The notes under the pieces were generated by a model. It was not told where the DNA came from. It made no database searches and saw only the letters and a list, made by a program, of their open reading frames with translations. A program made the translations under genes and the position numbers. A stretch of 64,000 nucleotides of DNA from the NCBI RefSeq assembly GCF_900220985.1, contig NZ_OCPC01000002.1, forward strand, positions 248,001 to 312,000. The letters run 5' to 3'. Below are positions 1 through 10,529 of the stretch, piece by piece (positions within the stretch are counted from its first letter, which is position 1; every line of letters begins with the position of its first letter). This DNA comes from Parahoeflea halophila. GTDB taxonomy: Bacteria; Pseudomonadota; Alphaproteobacteria; Rhizobiales; Rhizobiaceae.

Positions 1-132
1 TCAACCGACTTCTGGATTGCCTTCAAGGTCTGGGGCAACTTGCCTCTGTCCATCATCTTCACGCTGCTGCAACTGCCGCTGATGAAGCGTCATGCGCTGC
101 CGGAGGAGAGTGCGGCAGGGGCCAAGGGCTGA
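1..132 (+). CDS. yciB: Septation protein A, YciB/IspZ family (3' end only)
   Basis: The window opens inside this gene; the last 43 codons and a TGA stop are visible. They read as a membrane segment (WGNLPLSIIFTLLQLPLMK) followed by a short charged tail (RHALPEES). This matches the C-terminus of the YciB/IspZ inner-membrane family, which affects cell envelope integrity and septation. In rhizobia this gene commonly lies beside the ccm cluster, which fits the ccm genes a few kilobases away. The call rests on a short fragment. Confidence 0.75.
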   Translation, partial: STDFWIAFKVWGNLPLSIIFTLLQLPLMKRHALPEESAAGAKG

Positions 133-226
133 ATTACCAGCACCGGCGGGCCGCTGGCCTGAATGTGGATCCGGTCCGGCACGGTGCTATAAACGACCCA
201 GCGAAGCAAATGCAGGACTCCGTCAG

Positions 227-1498
227 ATGAACGAACACTTGCCCGGGCGGACAGCTCTGCAAAGCCACGCCACCTATCTGGCGGGTGAGCATGATTTCCA
301 GGCTGATATCGAAATCATGGCCGGCAGCGAGCTGATCGGCACGGTGCTCGAAACCATCATGCTGGCGACAAACATGCGGTTTGCCGCCGTGGCCCGGGTC
401 ACCGCTGACCGCTGGGTCGCATGCCGCACCATTGACGAGGTCAATTTCGGTCTTGCCGAGGGTGACGAGATCGAGATCCAGTCTACCTTCTGCCAGTCGG
501 TCCGCGACAGCGGGGAACAGGTGCTGTTCAACGACGTCGCCACCGACGATGTCTATCAGAACCACCCGATCGCACTGAATTTCGGCATCGTTAGCTATGC
601 CTCGATCCCGATATACCGCAGCGATGGCAGTTTCTTCGGCACCCTGTGCGCCATCGACACCGAAATCCGCGATGTCAAGCATCCGCGCGTCGTTGCCATG
701 CTCAGGATGTTTGCCAGCGTCATCAGCCAGACGCTGGAAACCGAGGAACAACTCGCAGCCCAGGAAATGCTGCTCGAGAAAGAGCGCGAACTGGCACAGA
801 TCCAGGAAGAGTTCGTCGCGGTTCTGGGCCACGACCTGCGCAATCCGGTCGCGGCCTTCGGTGCGGGGCTTCGCCAGCTTGAGAGGAACCCCGAGCCCGG
901 CAGGATCGCCGCGGTTCTGCCGCTGATGCGATCTTCGACGCGCCGCATGAACGAACTGATTGACAACATCATGATGCACGCCAAGTCCAGGCTCGGCGGC
1001 GGTATTCGCATCGCGGCAACCCAGAACGCACCGCTCGAGCAAGCGATCACCGATGTGGTCGAGGAAATCCGTCTGGCAGCGCCCGGGCACCGGATCGACC
1101 TCGATTTGCGCATTGACCGGCCCGTGCACTGCGATGCCTCACGCATTGCCCAGGCGGTCTCGAACCTGTTGTCCAACGCCATCCATCACGCAGCCCCCGG
1201 ATCGGTGATCGCCGTCGAGGGCGCGGATACCGGCGGTGAAATTGCCATCACGGTCTCCAACCGTGGCGAACCGATCCCCGACGATCTCAAAGGCGACCTG
1301 TTCCGCCCCTACCGGCGCGGCCGGAAAGCCAGCAGCGAAGGGCTGGGGCTGGGACTGTTCATTGCCTCATCCATCGCCGAAGCGCACAACGGCAACATCG
1401 ATGTCGAGTGCCAAGATGGCACCACCGCATTCGTGCTGAGGCTGCCGCGCACGGGTGGCGACCAGCAGCCCGAAGGCGAAGCCGAGCATGGCCAATGA
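227..1498 (+). CDS. GAF-domain sensor histidine kinase (orphan)
   Basis: A 423-residue soluble histidine kinase starting at the ATG at 227; the frame is open further upstream but that part reads as Arg/Pro-rich non-coding sequence overlapping yciB. Residues about 35-175 form a GAF domain. A short helical linker leads to the HisKA H-box GHDLRNP with phospho-acceptor His202. The HATPase domain has an N-box (NLLSNAIHHA, near 313-322) and a G-box (GLGLGLFIA, 372-380). No membrane segment is visible, so the signal is probably cytoplasmic. No response regulator is adjacent, so its partner is unknown. The family phosphorylates on His and transfers to an Asp; the ligand cannot be told from sequence. 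Confidence 0.85.
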   Translation: MNEHLPGRTALQSHATYLAGEHDFQADIEIMAGSELIGTVLETIMLATNMRFAAVARVTADRWVACRTIDEVNFGLAEGDEIEIQSTFCQSVRDSGEQVLFNDVATDDVYQNHPIALNFGIVSYASIPIYRSDGSFFGTLCAIDTEIRDVKHPRVVAMLRMFASVISQTLETEEQLAAQEMLLEKERELAQIQEEFVAVLGHDLRNPVAAFGAGLRQLERNPEPGRIAAVLPLMRSSTRRMNELIDNIMMHAKSRLGGGIRIAATQNAPLEQAITDVVEEIRLAAPGHRIDLDLRIDRPVHCDASRIAQAVSNLLSNAIHHAAPGSVIAVEGADTGGEIAITVSNRGEPIPDDLKGDLFRPYRRGRKASSEGLGLGLFIASSIAEAHNGNIDVECQDGTTAFVLRLPRTGGDQQPEGEAEHGQ

Positions 1499-1508
1499 GG
1501 CCTGTCGC

Positions 1509-1530
1509 GTTCATATGAATTCATGTGAAC
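1509..1530. repeat. 22-bp near-perfect palindrome after the kinase gene
   Basis: Eleven bases downstream of the kinase stop codon lies a 22-bp palindrome with arms GTTCAYATGAA and one mismatched base pair. It is AT-rich and not followed by a T-run, so it is a poor intrinsic terminator and looks more like a protein-binding site. Confidence 0.5.
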
Positions 1531-1731
1531 GATAGCGCACATGCATCGCGTCAGGATGTTTCAGCACCGCGCATCCAATTGGACACGCGGTGCTGGAGGT
1601 CTGACCCGGTCATGCCGGGACTGGGGATATGCCGATGAACCGCGCGCGCTTCCGGCGCTGTCCAGGCTGCCCACTGGGTTTCTGCGGGAGCCGCGTCCTA
1701 CCGTTCAAAAACAGCCTGGCAAAGCGTTCGC

Positions 1732-2208
1732 TCACTTCGCAAGTCCTTTCGCGTAGGCCTCCAGCTGGGTCGCGACTGTTCCCCAACCGTCGATAAAGCC
1801 CATGTCTTCATGGGTCTTCCGGGCGTCAGGATTGCGGTGCCGTGCAATCGCCGTGTAACTGGTGCCGCCGCCGGGCGCATCCGCCAGCAACAGGATCGCG
1901 GTCATGAACGGGTCGGGCGCAGGTTTCCAGCCTTCGCTGTAGCTGTCGGTGAAGACCAGTTTTTCTTCCGGGACCACCTCGAGATAGACACCGGGATTTT
2001 CCATCACATTGCCCTCGACTTCGAAGCTTGTGTTGAAACGCCCTCCGACCCGCAGATCGATCTCCACCGCGGTCACCTTGTGCGGTGCGGGCACGAAGAA
2101 GTGGGGAATGTGCTCCGTCCGCGTCCAGCATTCCCATACCAGATGCCGCGGAACAGCCAGGGTGCGGGTGAAACTCAAATCCGTTTCAGGGTTCAGGTCC
2201 AGTGTCAT
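1732..2208 (-). CDS. AHSA1/SRPBCC-domain protein
   Basis: A 158-residue protein of the SRPBCC helix-grip superfamily, AHSA1-like branch. The N-terminal FTRTLAVPRHLVWECWT, the central GGRFNTSFEV and the C-terminal GWGTVATQLEAYAKGL are typical. The ATG overlaps the stop of the upstream ArsR-type gene by 4 bp, so the two are translationally coupled. ArsR/AHSA1 pairs are common in rhizobia; the small ligand bound in the hydrophobic cavity is unknown. It is probably regulated by its partner. Confidence 0.85.
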   Translation of the reverse strand: MTLDLNPETDLSFTRTLAVPRHLVWECWTRTEHIPHFFVPAPHKVTAVEIDLRVGGRFNTSFEVEGNVMENPGVYLEVVPEEKLVFTDSYSEGWKPAPDPFMTAILLLADAPGGGTSYTAIARHRNPDARKTHEDMGFIDGWGTVATQLEAYAKGLAK

Positions 2209-2546
2209 TTCTCTCGGTTCTCCATCACCGTTTTTACATATGCATCCAGCCGGTCGAGCCGGGATTCCCAGATTGCCCGCTGTTCATCGAGCCATGTTCG
2301 CATCGGCGTCAGCGCTTCGGGCACCATCGCGCAGGTGCGCACGCGGCCATCCTTTTCCGTTGCGATCATCCCCGCGTCCTCGAGCACCGAAAGGTGCCGC
2401 ATCACTGTCGGCAGCCGCAGCCCGGTCGGCTCGGCCAGTTCGCTCACCGGGGCAGGGCCCCGTGCCAGACGGGTCAGGATCGAGCGCCGGGTCGGGTCAG
2501 CCAGGGCGTGAAACAGAAGTGAAAGATCGACATCATGCTTAGCCAT
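2205..2546 (-). CDS. ArsR-family transcriptional regulator
   Basis: A 113-residue winged-helix protein of the ArsR/SmtB superfamily. LFHALADPTRRSIL opens the HTH and RLPTVMRHLSVLEDAGMI is the recognition helix and wing. No cysteine metal-binding motif (such as CxCxxC) is present, so it is not a classic metal sensor; it resembles the SdpR-like regulators paired with AHSA1 proteins. It is first in a two-gene operon and overlaps the AHSA1 gene by 4 bp. Repeats around its start codon suggest autoregulation. Confidence 0.88.
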   Translation of the reverse strand: MAKHDVDLSLLFHALADPTRRSILTRLARGPAPVSELAEPTGLRLPTVMRHLSVLEDAGMIATEKDGRVRTCAMVPEALTPMRTWLDEQRAIWESRLDRLDAYVKTVMENREK

Positions 2547-2607
2547 GTGACTAAGTATACCGGCGGCGACACGCCGTCAAGGATTAGTTCGCAATTTGGC
2601 TAAGTAT
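2538..2607 (-). promoter_or_regulatory. Putative operator of the ArsR/AHSA1 operon
   Basis: Two copies of CTAAGTAT (2551-2558 and 2600-2607) lie 49 bp apart. Each is preceded by an inverted partner, CTTAG at 2538-2542 and TTAG at 2584-2587, giving two imperfect palindromes. One spans the ArsR start codon and the other lies just upstream. ArsR-type repressors bind such TTAG/CTAA-containing dyads, so autorepression is inferred. Confidence 0.5.
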
Positions 2608-2628
2608 TTTGTTTGGGATGTGAAATCA

Positions 2629-3156
2629 CTAAGCCGGGTTCGCGAAAGGCCCGGTATAGCCCCGCGCCATCACCTCGCGCTCGTGGCCGAGCATCCAGTG
2701 CACCGTCGGAAAGGCGATATCGTCCGTTGGCAGCTCGTCCCAGTCAAACAGCTGCACTTCGAGGCTTTCCTCGCCGACGCCGAACAAGGCGGCGCCGGCG
2801 CCGGGATCGAGGAGTTCCGCGCGGTAGATCAACTGCACCTGGCTGAGATGCGGCACCGAGTAGATGGCCAGCAATTCGCCAAGCTTGAGCTGCGCCAGTG
2901 CCTCTTCGCGCGCTTCGCGGCGGGCTCCGTCTTCGGGCGTTTCATTGAGTTCGAGATAACCCGCAGGCACCGTCCAGAAGCCGCGTCGCGGCTCGATGGC
3001 ACGGCGGCACAGCAGTACCTTGCCCCCGTGCCGGACAACCGAACCGACAACGATGCGCGGGTTCTGGTAATCGACGAAGCCACAAGTGGCGCAGACCTCG
3101 CGTTCATGGGTGTCGCCATCGGGAACCAGGCGGCGGAAGGATTTGGGCGTGTTCAT
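2629..3156 (-). CDS. NUDIX hydrolase with N-terminal zinc-ribbon-like segment
   Basis: The ATG at 3156 gives 175 residues; sequence further upstream is antisense to ccmG and is not protein-like. The start carries EVCATCGFVDYQNP, the CxxC segment found in the YjhB-like NUDIX subgroup. The NUDIX box runs from GYLELNE through RREAREEA, keeping the metal-binding REAREE glutamates. Such enzymes cleave nucleoside diphosphate derivatives (ADP-ribose, NADH, capped RNA); the substrate cannot be deduced. The gene follows ccmG on the same strand but functionally seems unrelated. Confidence 0.85.
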   Translation of the reverse strand: MNTPKSFRRLVPDGDTHEREVCATCGFVDYQNPRIVVGSVVRHGGKVLLCRRAIEPRRGFWTVPAGYLELNETPEDGARREAREEALAQLKLGELLAIYSVPHLSQVQLIYRAELLDPGAGAALFGVGEESLEVQLFDWDELPTDDIAFPTVHWMLGHEREVMARGYTGPFANPA

Positions 3157-3223
3157 GCGGCAAAGATAGAGCCCGGCCATCATCAAGGCGAGGGTTGCCC
3201 TGCGCTTTGCGGCAAAAAACCCC

Positions 3224-3838
3224 TCAGCCTGCCGAAGCTGTCGCCTTCTCGATCGCCGGCAACAGCTTGTCGCGCAGGCTTTCGAGTGTGAACGGGCCGA
3301 TCTGCTTGAACAGGATCGTGCCGTCCGGGCCGACCAGATAGGTTTCGGGAATGCCGTAGACGCCCCAGTCGATCGCCGCCTTGCCGGCCGGGTCGACGCC
3401 GACGGCGGAAAACGGATTGCCCAGTTCACGCAGGAACCTCAGCGCGTTCTCGTTCTTGTCCTTGTAGTTGATACCGACAAGCTCGACCCGCGGATCGCGC
3501 GACAGTTCCAGCAGGATCGGATGCTCCTGCCGGCAGGGCACGCACCAGGAGGCCCAGACATTGACCAGAGACAGCCTGCCCTCGATCGCCGCATCGGTGA
3601 GCGCCGGCACCGGGACGCCACCCGCACTCAGGCCTTCGAGCGGCGGCAGGTCAAGCGACGGTGCCCTGGTGCCGATCAGCACCGAGGGAATTTCGCTGGC
3701 ATCCTTGCCGGAGCCAAGCTGGTAGAGGAACACGCCCGACAGCGCGATGAACAGAACCAGCGGCAGGAACGCGATCAGCAGCCGCCGGCGGCCTGGCTGA
3801 GCAGGCGCAACATCCTGCCTGGAATCATCGCTCATCAA
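3224..3838 (-). CDS. ccmG: Cytochrome c biogenesis thiol:disulfide oxidoreductase CcmG/DsbE
   Basis: A 204-residue membrane-anchored periplasmic thioredoxin. One N-terminal membrane helix (LLIAFLPLVLFIALSGVFL, about 20-38) is followed by a thioredoxin fold with active site WCVPC (Cys99 and Cys102) and the cis-proline segment GVYGIPETYLV. CcmG keeps apocytochrome c haem-binding cysteines reduced for haem ligation. It overlaps ccmD by 4 bp and is last in the ccmABCDG run. ccmE/F/H/I are not in the window and must lie elsewhere, as is usual in rhizobia. Confidence 0.95.
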   Translation of the reverse strand: MMSDDSRQDVAPAQPGRRRLLIAFLPLVLFIALSGVFLYQLGSGKDASEIPSVLIGTRAPSLDLPPLEGLSAGGVPVPALTDAAIEGRLSLVNVWASWCVPCRQEHPILLELSRDPRVELVGINYKDKNENALRFLRELGNPFSAVGVDPAGKAAIDWGVYGIPETYLVGPDGTILFKQIGPFTLESLRDKLLPAIEKATASAG

Positions 3839-4005
3839 CTGGCCCCACCGGCAGGTTTCGAACGCCGCCGCACACCTTGCGCTTCGAGCTCGGCGAGTTC
3901 ACGCCGCCGGGCCCGGCCATCAAGCAGGATAGCGGCCAGCAGCCCGGCGAGCGTCACAGCGCTGGCGCCGTAGGACAGAAACACAAAGGCTTCGTGGCTC
4001 ATCAT
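3835..4005 (-). CDS. ccmD: Haem exporter protein CcmD
   Basis: A small single-pass membrane protein; MMSHEAFVFLSYGASAVTLA is the family hallmark. I place the start at 4005 (56 residues), one base past the ccmC stop; an upstream ATG at 4023 would overlap ccmC by 17 bp. After the helix comes a basic cytoplasmic tail (DGRARRREL). CcmD helps release holo-CcmE from the CcmABC complex. It overlaps ccmG by 4 bp. Confidence 0.9.
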   Translation of the reverse strand: MMSHEAFVFLSYGASAVTLAGLLAAILLDGRARRRELAELEAQGVRRRSKPAGGAS

Positions 4006-4006
4006 C

Positions 4007-4768
4007 TCAAGCACCGCCGCCAATTGCCTGGGCTGCCTGGCGCCGCATCGTCTGAACCCGGCGCCTGAGGATCTCGTTGCGCATCGCCATCAGGTGCAGG
4101 GTGAAAAAGATCAGCGTGTAGGCGAGTGCCATCACCAGAAGCGGATAGAGCATGCTCGGGTGAATGGTCGGCCCGTCGAGCCGGATCACGCTGGCCGGCT
4201 GGTGCAGCGTGTTCCACCAGTCGACCGAAAACTTGATGATCGGAATGTTGATGAAGCCCACAAGCGTGAGCACCGCGGCCGGACGGGCGGCGCGGGCCGG
4301 GTCGTCCATCGCCTTGTGCAGCGCCATCAGCCCCAGATACATCAAGAACAGCACGAAGACCGAGGTCAGCCGCGCGTCCCAGACCCACCAGGTGCCCCAC
4401 ATCGGCCGGCCCCAGAGCGAACCGGTGAGCAGCGACAGGAAGGTGAAGGCGGCGCCAATCGGCAGTGCCGTCTTCGCCGCCACATCCGCCAGCGGATGTC
4501 GCCAGACCAGCGTGCCGATCGAGGCGATCGCCATCACCGAATAACACATCATCGCAAGCCAGGCCGCCGGCACATGGATGAACATGATCCGCACCGTGAT
4601 GCCCTGCTGGTAATCCTCGGGCGCGGCAAATGACATGAAAAGTCCGATCAGCAGCGACAGCACCGCAGCCGTGGCCAGATAGGGCAACAGCCGCCCGGAA
4701 AGCGCGAGAAACCGGGTCGGGTTTGCGAGGCTGGTAAACCAGCCCTGGGAGATGGTGGTGTCACTCAT
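4007..4768 (-). CDS. ccmC: Haem transporter/chaperone subunit CcmC
   Basis: A 253-residue polytopic protein with six predicted membrane segments. The tryptophan-rich haem-handling motif WGTWWVWDARLTS (about 124-136) and the periplasmic-face histidine in MFIHVPAAW (His65) are present. CcmC presents haem to the periplasmic chaperone CcmE. It lies 44 bp after ccmB in the ccm operon. Confidence 0.96.
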   Translation of the reverse strand: MSDTTISQGWFTSLANPTRFLALSGRLLPYLATAAVLSLLIGLFMSFAAPEDYQQGITVRIMFIHVPAAWLAMMCYSVMAIASIGTLVWRHPLADVAAKTALPIGAAFTFLSLLTGSLWGRPMWGTWWVWDARLTSVFVLFLMYLGLMALHKAMDDPARAARPAAVLTLVGFINIPIIKFSVDWWNTLHQPASVIRLDGPTIHPSMLYPLLVMALAYTLIFFTLHLMAMRNEILRRRVQTMRRQAAQAIGGGA

Positions 4769-4812
4769 GGCTTTTTTCTAATGCGTCAGGCGTGCGGTTT
4801 CAATGCGACAAA

Positions 4813-5475
4813 TCAATCGGACGCTCCCTTCAGCGCCGCTGCCGCCGCCACCGGGCCGAGGGCGGCGAAGAACAGCGCAATCGCCGAAAGGATCATGAAG
4901 GGAGGCCAGAACGGGTCCGGATCGGTTACCGCGGCATAGGCGGCACTGACGCCGAAGATCAGGATCGGGATCGCTAAGGGAAGGATCAGGATCGACACCA
5001 GGAGCCCGCCGCGCGGCAGCACCACGGCCACCGCAGCCCCCACGGCGCCGATGAACGAGATCGCCGGCGTCCCCACCAGCAGCGTCAGCATCACCGCTCC
5101 CGTGGCTGCTGCACCCATGTTCATCAGCAATCCCAGCAGCGGGGCCGCCAGCACCAGCGGCAGCCCGGTTGCAAGCCAGTGCGCCAGGCTTTTGACGAAC
5201 ACGGTGAAGATGAGCGAGAACCAGTCCTGCATCACCAGCATGTCGAGCGAGCCGTCCTCGCGGTCGGCCTGGAACAGACGGTCGAGGCCCAGAAGCGAGG
5301 CCAGCAGCGCGCCGATCCATAAAATGGCCGGCCCGATCCGTCCCAGCAGGTTGAGATCCGGCCCGATGCCGAAGGGGATGACGGCGACCACGGCGAGGAA
5401 GAACAACACGCCGAGCATGGCGGCACCGCCCGAGCGGGTGGCGATCGCCAGGTCACGCACAAGAAGCGCCATCAT
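4813..5475 (-). CDS. ccmB: Haem exporter permease CcmB
   Basis: A 220-residue protein with about six hydrophobic helices. The N-terminal RDLAIATRSGG and the segment DREDGSLDMLVMQD are characteristic of CcmB. It is the membrane partner of the ATPase CcmA and forms the complex that releases haem-loaded CcmE. The ATG overlaps the ccmA stop (ATGA), showing translational coupling. Confidence 0.95.
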   Translation of the reverse strand: MMALLVRDLAIATRSGGAAMLGVLFFLAVVAVIPFGIGPDLNLLGRIGPAILWIGALLASLLGLDRLFQADREDGSLDMLVMQDWFSLIFTVFVKSLAHWLATGLPLVLAAPLLGLLMNMGAAATGAVMLTLLVGTPAISFIGAVGAAVAVVLPRGGLLVSILILPLAIPILIFGVSAAYAAVTDPDPFWPPFMILSAIALFFAALGPVAAAAALKGASD

Positions 5476-6116
5476 GCCCAGGCTCCCCCGGCAACGGTGG
5501 CATGAATACCCGGCAATTCCAGTGTCCGGACGCCGTCGAGGCCGAGCGGCTGGTGCGTTGCCGCGATCGCCAGTCCGCCCGATGCCAGATGCGTGCGCAC
5601 CAGCTCGGCAAACAGCCTGTCCGAGCGCGCATCGAGCGCCGCTGTTGGCTCATCCAGCAGCCACAAGGGCCGGTGACTGACCAGCAGACGCGCCAGTGCG
5701 ATCCGCCGCTGCTGGCCTGCCGACAGGTAACCGAACGGAAGATGTCCGACACCGGTCAGCCCGACCCGGTCGATGGCCTCCTCGACCGGCAATCCTTCGC
5801 CGCTGTCGCTGCGCTGGAAGCTCTGCCAGAAGGCGAGATTTTCCGACACCTTGAGCTCCCGCTTCATCGCGTTGCGGTGACCGAGATAGTGGCAATGGTC
5901 CGAAACCGGGACCGGCTCGCCCCCCTCCCCGATCAGGGCAAAGGCGCCCGAATCAGGGCTCAGAAGCCCTGCCAGGATCCGCAGCAGGGTCGACTTGCCC
6001 GATCCGTTGGGGCCGGTGATCACCAGCGCTTCGCCATGACCGAGCGAGAAGCTGATATCGGCAAACAGCACATTGTCGCCGCGCCGTCCCTTGAGTTCTG
6101 TGGCTACTGCCTGCAT
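5472..6116 (-). CDS. ccmA: Haem ABC exporter ATP-binding protein CcmA
   Basis: I choose the ATG at 6116 (214 residues), which matches family length; the frame is open to 6254 but the extension is not conserved-looking. Walker A is GPNGSGKST (35-43), the signature is LSAGQQRRIALARLL and Walker B is LWLLDEPTAALD. CcmA powers cytochrome c maturation with CcmB. It heads the minus-strand ccm run and is divergent from acnA across about 300 bp. Confidence 0.95.
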   Translation of the reverse strand: MQAVATELKGRRGDNVLFADISFSLGHGEALVITGPNGSGKSTLLRILAGLLSPDSGAFALIGEGGEPVPVSDHCHYLGHRNAMKRELKVSENLAFWQSFQRSDSGEGLPVEEAIDRVGLTGVGHLPFGYLSAGQQRRIALARLLVSHRPLWLLDEPTAALDARSDRLFAELVRTHLASGGLAIAATHQPLGLDGVRTLELPGIHATVAGGAWA

Positions 6117-6412
6117 CGGCCCCCGCATCCCCGGCCGCCAGAGGACGTCCGGCGCTCCCATTCGCAAAAAACCAAACACCCAAAAAAACATTGAAATGGG
6201 CCGTTGGTTGATCTGGCACGTTCTTACGAAATTATCTATAACGCCCGCAACCACGCCAGCGGTCGGCGTGAATTCAATCTAGCGCCGAACATGACGTCCC
6301 AAGCGTCACGGGCGGACAGCGGAAATGACCGTACCCGCATCCTTGTTCACGCCACCCGCGTGTAAGGTGTTCGCCCTCAATGTTCGGCCGAACTCATGAA
6401 AGCGGGTTGCCT

Positions 6413-9103
<2,691 letters not shown>

Positions 9104-9140
9104 CGGGTCGTCAGCTGACGCGCCATTGAGCGAAAACAAT

Positions 9141-9166
9141 ACGCCGGGGCATTGCTCCGGCGTTTT
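9141..9166 (+). terminator. Intrinsic terminator after acnA
   Basis: A perfect 7-bp stem, ACGCCGG (9141-9147) with CCGGCGT (9157-9163), has a 9-base loop and runs into TTTT. It lies 38 bp after the acnA stop. Confidence 0.8.
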
Positions 9167-9260
9167 GGTTTGAAGCCGTTTGACCTGATCAAGCGGCGAT
9201 GCCAAATCTCTCACCGCAACGTGATTTGGACGTGTGCGCCACTCCACGGTACAAATCTGC

Positions 9261-10043
9261 ATGGTTTATCGTAATGAAAAAGACCGAGTCCGATTTCCGT
9301 TCATGACTGCGCCTGCCGCTCTTCTCGCTTTTGCCCTTCCGGTGCTGGCCGCCGGTTCCGTGCTGGCAATTTCTGGCAGTGCGGGGGCGGGAGAGCTCAA
9401 GGGCGTCGTCGAGCTGTTTACCAGCCAGGGCTGCTCATCCTGCCCGCCGGCAGATGAAGAGCTTGCACGGCTTGCCGAACAGGACGATGTGCTGGCGCTG
9501 AGCTACCATGTCGATTACTGGAACTATCTGGGCTGGGCCGACACCCTCTCGAGCAAGGCCAACACCGAGCGGCAATATGGCTACGCCAGAACCTTCGACC
9601 GCAACGGCGTCTACACCCCGCAGGCTGTGATCAATGGACAGGCCCATGTCAACGGCGCAGACGCATCAGCCATCAGCAGCATGCTGGATAGGTTGTCCGC
9701 AGAAGGCGCGGGCCTGACCGTCGAGGTCTCTGCAATCGCGAATGAGGACGAGCTGCGGATTTTCGTTGGTGCGGGCAATGGCAAGGCCGATATCGTCGCG
9801 GTTTACTTTGATGACGCCACCACGGTTGCTATCGACCGCGGCGAAAACACCGGCCGTACCATCACCTATCGCCACAGTGTTCGCGACATGGAAACCGTTG
9901 GCATGTGGAACGGCCAGGAGGTCAATCTTAAGCTTCCCGGATCAGTAATTTCCGCCCATCCCGGCCGCAGGTGTGCGATCCTGCTTCAGGAAGTCGGCAA
10001 GGACGGCTCTCCCGGCCGTATTCTCGGCGCAGTGGAGATCTGA
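9261..10043 (+). CDS. Secreted DUF1223 thioredoxin-like protein
   Basis: A DUF1223-family protein. The start at 9261 gives 260 residues with a charged n-region (YRNEKDRVRF) and a hydrophobic core (LLAFALPVLAAGSVLA), a plausible signal peptide ending near SAGAGE; an ATG at 9303 would lack the basic n-region. After the signal come LFTSQGCSSCPPAD, a CxxC in a thioredoxin-like setting, and SYHVDYWNYLGW, a conserved block. The protein is probably periplasmic; the reaction is not known. DUF1223 genes commonly follow acnA in rhizobia. Confidence 0.85.
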   Translation: MVYRNEKDRVRFPFMTAPAALLAFALPVLAAGSVLAISGSAGAGELKGVVELFTSQGCSSCPPADEELARLAEQDDVLALSYHVDYWNYLGWADTLSSKANTERQYGYARTFDRNGVYTPQAVINGQAHVNGADASAISSMLDRLSAEGAGLTVEVSAIANEDELRIFVGAGNGKADIVAVYFDDATTVAIDRGENTGRTITYRHSVRDMETVGMWNGQEVNLKLPGSVISAHPGRRCAILLQEVGKDGSPGRILGAVEI

Positions 10044-10073
10044 GCTTCCCGGCATATTTGCGCTCATCCAGGC

Positions 10074-10106
10074 AAAAAAAGACCGGCATCATGCCGGTCC
10101 AGTTTT
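10074..10106. terminator. Bidirectional-looking intrinsic terminator
   Basis: GACCGGCA (10081-10088) pairs with TGCCGGTC (10092-10099). The hairpin is flanked by seven As on the left and TTTT at 10103-10106. It ends the DUF1223 transcript 38 bp after its stop and could also act on the other strand. Confidence 0.8.
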
Positions 10107-10529
10107 GGGGGTTGCCTCGCGCCCAGCGCGCGGGGACGTTCTGAGACGCTCTCGACGCCCGGACCGCCGGGACCGTTCCCGGTCACATGGCCCGCACGCT
10201 TGTTGAGATGATCCGTCCCGGGAACTCCGAGGGGGCTGGGGGGCTGTAAATCCGAAGTCCCCGGTTCGAACCGTCTGAGGCAACGATCACACACTCACGC
10301 CCAATTCCGGCGAGGTTTTGACTAAAATGCGGCCCAATTGGGTCCGGCTGGGGTTTTCGCACTGCCGGCGGTAAACAAAGACGACCGCCGGAAGCCTTTC
10401 GTGATGCTGCATCGCGCCACCACCGGCACGGTAGCCGGGCATATCGGGACCAAATTTCGCGCGCCGCGCTTGAATTTACGCAAGTGTCAGGCAAACTGAT
10501 CCGATGAAAACCGATTTGCAGTCCAGCTG
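10107..10529. other. 423-bp intergenic region with hairpins and a tRNA-like segment
   Basis: I see no convincing protein gene here. It holds a palindrome (GGCCCAATTGGGTCC, 10331-10345), an 8-bp hairpin (CCGGCGGT 10365-10372 with ACCGCCGG 10384-10391), and near 10236-10275 a stretch resembling pieces of tRNA-Tyr (GGGGGC, CTGTAAATC, GGTTCGAACC) that does not fold as a proper cloverleaf. Confidence 0.5.
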
